DNA from: Pedobacter nototheniae
Lineage (GTDB): Bacteria > Bacteroidota > Bacteroidia > Sphingobacteriales > Sphingobacteriaceae
Direction of reading: 5' to 3'
Length of the DNA stretch: 32,577 nt
Assembly (NCBI RefSeq): GCF_004335085.1
Contig: NZ_RQRS01000035.1
Span: 1 to 32,577, forward strand
The stretch's first letter is position 1. Each line of letters starts with the position of its first letter. Below are positions 23,735-30,808 of this stretch, in pieces. Under the pieces are notes generated by a model, which had not been told where the DNA came from, did not search any database, and worked only from the letters and a program-made list of their open reading frames with translations. The translations under genes were made by a program, and so were the position numbers.

Positions 23735-25564
23735 CTATTTACCTGTCCATTTTGCAAATACTGCTTTTTGTGCAGGCGTTGCATTTTCATTTATCGTTGC
23801 TTTTAAGCGCACACTTGGATTAGCTTTTAAGGTTAACGAGAATTCTTTTTCAAGTCCATCTCTTTTCACTTTCACCTTAAGTACATCGCCAATATTTTTC
23901 TTTGATACAACTGGCAAAACATCTAAGGCAACCATTGGGCTACGCAATTTAATTGTAGATAGGGCTTCACTTATTGAAATACCATCAACAGCAATAATTT
24001 CATCGTTTACATTTAAACCATCAACCCAAGCGGCCGAGTTTCTTGTTGTTGAGGTAACAACTAAACCATTGCTTGTTAAAGAACAAGATGCACCTGTTAC
24101 GGGTTTATCTGGTGTAGCATTTTCTGTTGAAACATCAACACCTGCATAACCGAAATATTTTACATATTCAGCGTCATCAACACCATTTACATATTTAGCC
24201 CAAAAATTGGTAAAGCTAATTCCTGAAATCTTTTCTACCATAGCTTTAAATTCTGCATCAGTATAACCGCGTTTCAATGTTTTACATTGCAAATACATGG
24301 CTTTCATTACATCATCTAAGCTTTTTGCGCCTTTTGTAGCATTTATAATTTCAAGATCCATTAATATACCAATCACTTCTCCTTTATTATAGTAAGAAAT
24401 GGCATTATTTTTCGAGTTTTCGTTTGGACGGTAACCAATAATCCATGCATCATAACTAGAAGAGGCGGCAGATTGAACTTTAGCACCTGGCGTATTTAAA
24501 ACCGTTGCAACGCCTGCGGCTAAATCATTTACAAATCCATTTGCATCTACAAAACCAGCTCTGTGCATATATTTATTTTCGTAATACGAAGTAAAACCTT
24601 CTGCAACCCAAAGGTTAGTTGTATAATTTTCGTTGTCGTAATCAAACGGGCCTAAAGCAATTGGGCGTAAACGCTTAACATTCCAAAGGTGATGATATTC
24701 ATGTGCAACAAGCGCTAAAAAGCCATTGTAACCTTTTTCTGTATTGTAAGCATCGCGACTAGCACCTAAAGTTGTAGAATTTAAATGCTCTAAACCGCCA
24801 CCGCCACGTTGAAAATTGTGAACGATAAATACATAATGTTTATTTGGATTTTCGCCATAAACTGCAGTTTCCTGATCTACAATTTTAGCCATATCTACTT
24901 TTAATTTCTCTTTATCATAATTACCACCCCCGTACATGGCTACTTCATGGCGAACGCCTGAAGCATTAAATTCAAATACATCCTGATTTCCTACTTCAAT
25001 TGGGCTATCATATAAAATATCAAAATCAGTTGCGTGATAAGTAAAATTCTGTCCTGCAACAGGCGTTAATCCTGTAGATACTTTATTCCAAGTATTAAAA
25101 GGAATAATTTTTACGGTACTTGGCGATTTAATCATGCCATCAGGATGCATAAAAATTCCTGTTGGAGATAAAAAAGCGTGCGATTCATCAATAAATGGTG
25201 TACGAACTGAGATTTCGAAAGCATAAACACGATAATTTATTTTAATATCGCTGGCTTTAGCTGAATAAATTCTCCAGGCATTTTTTCTTACCTTTTCTAC
25301 TCTTAGTGCCTTACCAGATGCTGTGGCTTTAAAATTTTCAACACTTTTTTCAAATTCGCGTACCAAATAAGAACCTGGTGTCCACACTGGCATTTTAACA
25401 TCTACATAATCCTTAGCTAAGCCAGAAATGTTCATTTGAACCTCGGCATAATGAGCCTGCGGTTCTTTAAAGGAAACCTCGAAACCTATTTTTACCTGCG
25501 CCTTCCCTACCATAATACATGTGAGTATTAAAACTAAACTTAAAACTGATTTTTTATTAAACAT
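23735..25564 (-). CDS. M61-family aminopeptidase with PDZ domain
   Basis: The product is 609 residues. A signal peptide ends near residue 23 (IMVGKAQ), so it acts in the periplasm. The N-terminal beta domain (25-200) is typical of M61 glycyl aminopeptidases. The zinc site is HEYHH at 288-292, with the further Glu in LWVAEGFTSYYENKY. Residues from about 480 to 580 form a PDZ-like domain with LTSNGLVVTSTTRNSAAWVD and LNVNDEIIAVDGISISEAL, likely for substrate selection. All metal ligands are present. It follows its own -7 box and ends at a two-way terminator, so it is a single-gene unit. Confidence 0.92.
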   Translation of the reverse strand: MFNKKSVLSLVLILTCIMVGKAQVKIGFEVSFKEPQAHYAEVQMNISGLAKDYVDVKMPVWTPGSYLVREFEKSVENFKATASGKALRVEKVRKNAWRIYSAKASDIKINYRVYAFEISVRTPFIDESHAFLSPTGIFMHPDGMIKSPSTVKIIPFNTWNKVSTGLTPVAGQNFTYHATDFDILYDSPIEVGNQDVFEFNASGVRHEVAMYGGGNYDKEKLKVDMAKIVDQETAVYGENPNKHYVFIVHNFQRGGGGLEHLNSTTLGASRDAYNTEKGYNGFLALVAHEYHHLWNVKRLRPIALGPFDYDNENYTTNLWVAEGFTSYYENKYMHRAGFVDANGFVNDLAAGVATVLNTPGAKVQSAASSSYDAWIIGYRPNENSKNNAISYYNKGEVIGILMDLEIINATKGAKSLDDVMKAMYLQCKTLKRGYTDAEFKAMVEKISGISFTNFWAKYVNGVDDAEYVKYFGYAGVDVSTENATPDKPVTGASCSLTSNGLVVTSTTRNSAAWVDGLNVNDEIIAVDGISISEALSTIKLRSPMVALDVLPVVSKKNIGDVLKVKVKRDGLEKEFSLTLKANPSVRLKATINENATPAQKAVFAKWTGK

Positions 25565-25580
25565 AATTTGCGTTTTGCCA

Positions 25581-25588
25581 CAAATTTA
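25581..25588 (-). promoter_or_regulatory. Candidate -7 box of the M61 peptidase gene
   Basis: On the minus strand TAAATTTG matches TAnnTTTG and lies 16 bases upstream of the start codon. The bases 19 further upstream read TTTT rather than TTTG, so the -33 element is weak. The short leader is plausible for this phylum. Confidence 0.35.
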
Positions 25589-25721
25589 TATTTTATGGGC
25601 ACTCTTTAAAATTTAAATTAAAAATTGAGCTGTAAAATAATGAATACACATGTTAAGCCAATGGTTTTTAGCTGTTAGTCTGCTCTTCAGGGTGTGCATG
25701 CTAACTTCCAAAACAGCGAGC

Positions 25722-25774
25722 TGAAATGTTTTTTTCTTTTAAGTATAGGCAATTGTCTTTTCTATGTTTTACAT
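25722..25774 (-). pseudogene. Decayed 5' end of a third 321-residue paralogue
   Basis: The minus strand from 25774 reads ATG-TAA-AAC-ATA-GAA-AAG and on to ACATTTCA, matching the first 53 bases of the two intact paralogues downstream of their start (M-E/Q-N-I-E-K-A-I-x-Y-T-Q-K-K-K-T-F-Q) with only a few changes. Two changes are stop codons, at the second codon and at the Gln codon 12. Similarity stops after ACATTTCA at about 25722. It sits 8 bases after the stop of the last intact copy, just where a next tandem copy would begin. Confidence 0.8.
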
Positions 25775-25782
25775 GTATTTTC

Positions 25783-26748
25783 TTATTCTTCCAACCCATC
25801 AAAAACTGTCCAATTGTTGCTATCTGATGGCTTATCTGGTTCATCATTTAAGCCAAAAACTACGGTAGGGTTATCTGCCTTTAATTTATTTTTACACTTT
25901 AAAACCAGGCTATCTTCACGGTAAGGGGTAATGGTTGTGGGTAGTTTATTAATTTTAAGCTCCATTAAATCATGTTTGCCGCTGTAAGCAGGCAAATTAA
26001 GCTGTCTGCGAATAATTAACCACGTTAAAATTTCTACCGGAAATACAAAATAATCTGCTCTTGAAAACTCAACTCCGAATTCATTTCCATATTCATCCGT
26101 GGTTACATATTCATCCGATTGCTGAATGTGGAAATCACAAAGCTGATCTACCAGGTTATTTAACAATAATGTATCTGTGGTGTTCCAGTTTTTTAGCGCT
26201 GTGCCATACAGTGCCATATCGGTAGGGTAAATGGTCATTTTATTTCTGTCTATTTCAATACTCTGCCAGCGGCAAAATAATTCTATAATAAACACGGGAT
26301 AAGTTGGCCAGTAAATGCCGCCTTGATATTGTTTACCGTATAACATTTTAATCAACAGCTTGCCATAATCAATAGCCCGGTTATACCAGCCTAAATATAG
26401 CATTTGACCCAAATGTAAAGTGCTGTTCTGCAATTGAACAGAAGAATCATAAGTTGGAGAAACCGTACTCAAGGCATACTTCCAGTTGTTGCTTTCTATG
26501 GCCAAATAAGTGGTATTGGCCAGGGAAGTTAAATTGACCTCTTTTTTTTGAACAAAGGCATCTGTAAACTGCCATAAATACCATGTGGAGATATAACCAA
26601 AATTTAAACTTACTGAACTGCGGGTTTCTGTACCATTCAAATATCCATGCAACTCTGATCTGGGTCTGTCAAAATGAGAACTATTACCCTTAAGTTGAAA
26701 TGTTTTTTTCTTTTGAGTGTAAGCAATTGCCTTTTCTATGTTTTCCAT
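25783..26748 (-). CDS. Putative immunity protein, tandem paralogue 2
   Basis: The product is 321 residues, cytoplasmic, no signal or membrane segment, rich in Trp, Tyr and Leu and probably all-helical (for example STWYLWQFTDAFVQKKEVNL, HLGQMLYLGWYNRAIDYGKL, FPVEILTWLIIRRQLNLP). By hand comparison it is about 86% identical, without gaps, to the preceding gene at 26752-27717. The last 15 residues (PSDSNNWTVFDGLEE) also end the Imm52-like protein. Position downstream of a VgrG-effector-immunity set and tandem duplication suggest an immunity role, perhaps of the Imm49 or other helical type, but I cannot assign a family with confidence. A 53-base relic of another copy follows its stop. Confidence 0.75.
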   Translation of the reverse strand: MENIEKAIAYTQKKKTFQLKGNSSHFDRPRSELHGYLNGTETRSSVSLNFGYISTWYLWQFTDAFVQKKEVNLTSLANTTYLAIESNNWKYALSTVSPTYDSSVQLQNSTLHLGQMLYLGWYNRAIDYGKLLIKMLYGKQYQGGIYWPTYPVFIIELFCRWQSIEIDRNKMTIYPTDMALYGTALKNWNTTDTLLLNNLVDQLCDFHIQQSDEYVTTDEYGNEFGVEFSRADYFVFPVEILTWLIIRRQLNLPAYSGKHDLMELKINKLPTTITPYREDSLVLKCKNKLKADNPTVVFGLNDEPDKPSDSNNWTVFDGLEE

Positions 26749-26751
26749 CTC

Positions 26752-27717
26752 TTACTCATCCAAACCATCAAAAACTGTCCAGTTGTTGCCACCTGATGGT
26801 TTATTTGGTTCATCATTTAAGCCAAATGCTACGGTAGGGTTATCTGCCTTTAATTTATTTTTACATTTAAAAACCAGGCTATCTTCACGGTAAGGGGTAG
26901 TGGTTGTGGGCAGTTTATTAATTTTAAGTTCCATTAGCTCATGTTTGCCACTGTAAGCAGGTAAATTAAGTTGCCTGCGAACAATTAACCAGGTTAAAAT
27001 TTCTACCGGAAATACAAAGTAATCAGAGTCTGCAAACTCAACTCCAAATTCATTTCCATATTCATCCATAGTTACATATTCATCCGATTGTTGGATATGG
27101 AAATCGCAAAGCTGATTTATCAGGCTATTTAATAATTGAATATCTGTGGTGTTCCAGTTTTTGAGCACGGTGCCATACAAGGCCATATTGGTAGGGTAAA
27201 TGGTCATTTTATTTCTGTCTATTTCAATACTCTGCCAGCGGCAAAACAATTCCATAATAAATACGGGGTAGGTTGGCCGGTAAATACCGCCCCGGTATTG
27301 TTTACCGTATAACATTTTAATCAACAGTTTACCGTAATCAATAGCCCAGTTATACCAGCCTAAATACAGCATTTGCCCTAAATGCAAAGCGCTATCCTGC
27401 AATTGTACGGAAGAATCGTAAGACGGGTAAATTGTGCTTAAGGCATACTTCCAGTTATTACTCTCTATAGCCAAATAAGTGGTGTTAGCAAGGAAAGTTA
27501 AATCAACCTCTTTTTTTTGCATAAAGGTATTTGTAAACTGCCACAAATACCAGGTAGAGATATAACCAAAATTTAAACTTACTGAACTATCATCTTCGGT
27601 GTTATCCAAATATCCATGCAACTCTGATTTTGGCTCCTCAAAATGAGAATTATTATCTTTAAGTTGAAATGTTTTTTTCTTTTGGGTATATGTAATAGCC
27701 TTTTCTATGTTTTGCAT
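26752..27717 (-). CDS. Putative immunity protein, tandem paralogue 1
   Basis: The product is 321 residues starting MQNIEKAITYT at 27717. A longer reading from 27756 would overlap the previous gene and lacks a counterpart in the paralogue, so it is rejected. Same fold features as the following copy; differences (about 44 by hand) are spread out, with a cluster in residues 21-43 and few in the C-terminal core. It ends PSGGNNWTVFDGLDE, a variant of the shared tail. It is separated by 3 bases from the next copy and 8 bases from the Imm52-like gene, in the same operon. Divergence between copies with retained length suggests selection for distinct partners. Function inferred from context. Confidence 0.75.
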   Translation of the reverse strand: MQNIEKAITYTQKKKTFQLKDNNSHFEEPKSELHGYLDNTEDDSSVSLNFGYISTWYLWQFTNTFMQKKEVDLTFLANTTYLAIESNNWKYALSTIYPSYDSSVQLQDSALHLGQMLYLGWYNWAIDYGKLLIKMLYGKQYRGGIYRPTYPVFIMELFCRWQSIEIDRNKMTIYPTNMALYGTVLKNWNTTDIQLLNSLINQLCDFHIQQSDEYVTMDEYGNEFGVEFADSDYFVFPVEILTWLIVRRQLNLPAYSGKHELMELKINKLPTTTTPYREDSLVFKCKNKLKADNPTVAFGLNDEPNKPSGGNNWTVFDGLDE

Positions 27718-27725
27718 GCCAACCT

Positions 27726-28442
27726 TTATTCTTCCAACCCATCGAAAACTGTCCAATTGTTGCTATCTGATGGTCTATTGATTATTTCTTGAACTTTTTT
27801 TAAATCATCTATGGATATATCAATAAAATTGCTCTCAATTAAAGTATCATCACCAAGTACTTCACTTTTTTTAAATCCATGTGGCAAGGGTACATTTAGT
27901 TTTCTGTTGATATAACTATATAATCCACAAGTTTTTTGTCCTTTAACTCTTAATTGTTTTCTTATAGTTGAATTTAATATACAGCCGTAATTTGGTCTAT
28001 AGATTTTAATTGCTATCAATAGTATTTCTTCATACGTTTTCAATAATTTTGCCTTTTCAATATCTCCAATAAATTCAATCTTACCTCCCCCGTTTCCTTC
28101 ATTACCTCCATATAACGAAAACCAAAAACCTAATCCTTCACTTTCTTTTTTCGTTGCAAAGTCTAGGCTAAATCCAAAAGGGCTTTTAGATTCATCCATT
28201 AAATCTTTATTGCTTTTATTTGCATTAATATAAGCAACCTCATCATCATTTATTTCGTTATATAATTGCTCATTAATTGTAGAATTATTTATGTCAATTT
28301 CTATATTAGACTTTAAAAAAAATAGTTTATTGCAATAAGGTATTGAGATCGAAAGATTTTTAATAAATAATAGACTTCTTTTTTTAAATTCTATAAAAGT
28401 TAAGTCTTCATCAGTGGTGTTGAAAGAAATATAATCATTCAT
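27726..28442 (-). CDS. Imm52-like immunity protein
   Basis: The product is 238 residues, cytoplasmic. The C-terminal half shows a pattern resembling Imm52 proteins: IAIKIYRPNYGCILNSTIRK, then CGLYSYINRKLNVPLPHGF, and a GDDTLIESNFIDISIDDLKK ending. Imm52 proteins are known partners of Tox-REase-5 toxins, and this gene follows directly, 6 bases after, an effector with such a domain, so it most likely neutralises that toxin. The last 15 residues PSDSNNWTVFDGLEE are identical to those of the 25783-26748 protein, and the underlying 48 bases differ at one position, although the rest of the proteins is unrelated. This tail was probably acquired by recombination. The body is markedly AT-rich compared with the effector gene. 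Confidence 0.7.
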   Translation of the reverse strand: MNDYISFNTTDEDLTFIEFKKRSLLFIKNLSISIPYCNKLFFLKSNIEIDINNSTINEQLYNEINDDEVAYINANKSNKDLMDESKSPFGFSLDFATKKESEGLGFWFSLYGGNEGNGGGKIEFIGDIEKAKLLKTYEEILLIAIKIYRPNYGCILNSTIRKQLRVKGQKTCGLYSYINRKLNVPLPHGFKKSEVLGDDTLIESNFIDISIDDLKKVQEIINRPSDSNNWTVFDGLEE

Positions 28443-28448
28443 ATGTTT

Positions 28449-29855
28449 TTATTTAGGATTAACTACAATATTAATATCATTTATATACGGATCCATTGCT
28501 TCAATGTCAAATACATTTTCCAAATGAGCTTTTGCTGACTCGGTTGGCACTTCCCAACGGACAATTGTTCCTTTTTCTCTTGCTATTATAACCTGTTTAA
28601 TAGCATCTTTAATTGCAGATGTAGTTCTACTTCCTGGTGGTGGGTACCCATTATTCCAATCTTTACTATCAAGTAATTCACCTGTTTGAGGATCATAACC
28701 ATCAAATAATTTTTTGCCAGATTTCATTTTTTCAGTATTAACCTGGTATTCTAAATCTGTGCCCATTTTATCGTGTTGATACTTAATGCCTTTCCCTGTT
28801 CTTTTTGGTCCTTTTACATATTTACCAGGGCCTCCTGCTGTACCTCCTTCTAAAATAACATTATTTTTCCCCTCAACCCCTTCATAAGCCTTCCCGTCTT
28901 CTTTAGGTGCGGGTTGTTCTTCAGCAGGAGTTTTATTTTCGGTTGGTTTTAAAGGTTCTTCATTTACTGCAGTTGGACTTTCTTCACCGAAGGTACCGCT
29001 GCCACTTACAGGGTTTTTCAAATGTAAAAAATATAAAACTAACATGGCATCCATTGGTTGCGCATGTCCTGTAAAAATGCGTTTTAGGCTGCCCCATTCT
29101 GGGAAAGCGGCGTTGTTAAAAGCGGCATCGCGTTGCTCCTCGATGTTAATATCTATCTTGCCCATGGCTTGTTTGTTGGATACTGCATTGGCCCCAAAAA
29201 ATGCTCTGGTAGCCATACCCCAACCCGTTACAGAGCCCAATATATTACTGCCAATACTGCCCCATGTAAGTAGAGCAAGGGTAGCGGCTCCCGCTATTGC
29301 CCCTCCAATAGCCCCAACTAAAGCACCCCCCATTGCACCCATAATTACGGTTTCGGCAAAGTTGCCCATGCCAACACGAAGGGCATCCCACCAGGTTTTA
29401 ACATTGGGGGCATGGGTAATTTGCGAACCAAATATGGGGCAGGTCATTATACTGCCTGTTGTTAGTGCGTTTTGGCCTGCAATTTTGAGGTTGCTTTTAT
29501 CGCCGAGCCAAATTCTGGCTATAGCTGCTTTTTGTCCGCATAACATGCTGCCCATTACACTGCCAAAAGCGGCCCCTGCTGCGCCAGCCAAAGCACCTGC
29601 AGCTATAATAACGGCTAACGCTGCTCCTCCTGTTGCTACTATCGCTACAACAACAATGGCCGCTATTGCAGCAGCAATGAGCATAATCCACCTGCAGGTA
29701 AAATCACTATAGGGCGAGGAAGCGGTATCGCTCACCATCAGGTATTTTTTACCGTCCTTTTGTTTAATGGTATTTTGTGTGGTTTGCATTTGAGCGGGCA
29801 TAATGCCTCCGGTACACATCCAATAATCTTCTTCGGTTGCTATCTTATTTCCCAT
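28449..29855 (-). CDS. Type VI effector: PAAR-like (DUF4280-like) protein with Tox-REase-5-like nuclease domain
   Basis: The product is 468 residues. The N-terminus has the PAAR-like features of DUF4280-type proteins (WMCTGGIMPAQM at 12-23, and later SIMTCPIFGSQI), letting it sit on the VgrG tip. Two Gly/Ala-rich membrane hairpins at about 56-105 and 163-207 may help entry into the target cell. A Pro/Glu linker (about 290-330) leads to the toxin domain at 350-465: EYQ at 369-371, LFDGYD at 383-388, LLDSKDW at 394-400 and QVIIAREKGTIVRWEV, matching the Tox-REase-5 restriction-endonuclease fold, with D396/K398 as candidate catalytic residues. Expected target is DNA of competing bacteria. Confidence 0.8.
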   Translation of the reverse strand: MGNKIATEEDYWMCTGGIMPAQMQTTQNTIKQKDGKKYLMVSDTASSPYSDFTCRWIMLIAAAIAAIVVVAIVATGGAALAVIIAAGALAGAAGAAFGSVMGSMLCGQKAAIARIWLGDKSNLKIAGQNALTTGSIMTCPIFGSQITHAPNVKTWWDALRVGMGNFAETVIMGAMGGALVGAIGGAIAGAATLALLTWGSIGSNILGSVTGWGMATRAFFGANAVSNKQAMGKIDINIEEQRDAAFNNAAFPEWGSLKRIFTGHAQPMDAMLVLYFLHLKNPVSGSGTFGEESPTAVNEEPLKPTENKTPAEEQPAPKEDGKAYEGVEGKNNVILEGGTAGGPGKYVKGPKRTGKGIKYQHDKMGTDLEYQVNTEKMKSGKKLFDGYDPQTGELLDSKDWNNGYPPPGSRTTSAIKDAIKQVIIAREKGTIVRWEVPTESAKAHLENVFDIEAMDPYINDINIVVNPK

Positions 29856-29867
29856 TTTAGTGGTCTT

Positions 29868-30797
29868 TTATAAAATCCAACTGTGTGTTATCCTTGGCTC
29901 TTCTGTAGGGGCTGCTGGCTTTTTTGCCATAGATTGGGGCAATGGCTGATCGGCAATGATACGATAAACCATTTTAGCTCTTAAAAAATCATCGTCTACA
30001 ATTTCTTCTTTTGTTAAAATCCCCTCTAACAGGCGACCACTGGTTTGATCTAACTTATAACTTGCCTCATCCGTAACCTTTGGTTTTTTATTCGCCAAGC
30101 CATCAACTGGGTAATTGCCATAGGCTTTCTTTATCCATTCTTTATCAAATTGTACATGGGGTTGGCCTTTTACAGTAATGTTTATAAAAGAACTGTTGCT
30201 TGGGTGGCTATAACTAATTTCAAAATTCCATTTAACAGAATGCTGATAGAAGAGACTATTTTTGGTTAGACTTTTATTTTCTGGTAGTTTGATACCCATG
30301 TAAGTATTAAAAAAAACTTCGAAAAACTCATTTGCTTTTACTGCTTTTGTAATGTTAAGTGAGCTACTAAAAATTTCATCGTTTAAGGCAACGATTCCCT
30401 GCATATTTGGTTGTTTGGTTTGTATTTCTTCCATTTCTGCCTTAACCAACGCCCACTTACGTTGTATTTCGGTTATGTTATTTATTTTTATAAGTTCACC
30501 TTTTCGGTTAATAACCATATCCAGTTCGCTATACATGCGTTTAAAAGCATTGTTAAAAGCGCTTAAATCTCTAATGTTTGGATTGTTGGTTTCCTTTAAG
30601 GTATTATCAATACTTAGCAACTCTATACGATAGGTGTTTTCTGTAATTTCGAGCAAACGAACATCCCAGCGCATTTCTGTTACTGTTTTAATCAGCATGC
30701 TGTTCATTACAATTTCAGAAGTTTGCTCTACGGTATAACGTTCACTAAATAGCTTGCTAAATTCTATTTGCCTTTTTTTATCGCTTTTTGGAAACAT
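29868..30797 (-). CDS. Protein of unknown function between VgrG and effector
   Basis: The product is 309 residues, cytoplasmic, no signal peptide. It is mixed alpha/beta and starts with MFPKSDKKRQIEF. A central helical part (about 85-165) contains FNNAFKRMYSELDMVINRKG, and the last 30 residues are Pro-rich and end in ITHSWIL. It lies 11 bases after vgrG and 12 bases before the effector gene. Placement between VgrG and a PAAR-type effector is where effector-loading adaptors or chaperones are encoded in other type VI systems, so such a role is a fair guess. It shows no known adaptor family motif. Confidence 0.75.
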   Translation of the reverse strand: MFPKSDKKRQIEFSKLFSERYTVEQTSEIVMNSMLIKTVTEMRWDVRLLEITENTYRIELLSIDNTLKETNNPNIRDLSAFNNAFKRMYSELDMVINRKGELIKINNITEIQRKWALVKAEMEEIQTKQPNMQGIVALNDEIFSSSLNITKAVKANEFFEVFFNTYMGIKLPENKSLTKNSLFYQHSVKWNFEISYSHPSNSSFINITVKGQPHVQFDKEWIKKAYGNYPVDGLANKKPKVTDEASYKLDQTSGRLLEGILTKEEIVDDDFLRAKMVYRIIADQPLPQSMAKKPAAPTEEPRITHSWIL

Positions 30798-30808
30798 AAT
30801 TTATCTTA

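Noticed and set aside
27718..27756. Extended N-terminus (334 residues) for the first 321-residue paralogue
   Set aside because: It would run into the preceding gene; the paralogue starts at the equivalent of 27717 and both are then exactly 321 residues.
29044..29712. 222-residue open frame on the plus strand inside the effector gene
   Set aside because: Antisense to the Gly/Ala-rich membrane regions; composition is the mirror of the real gene, with no recognisable domain.
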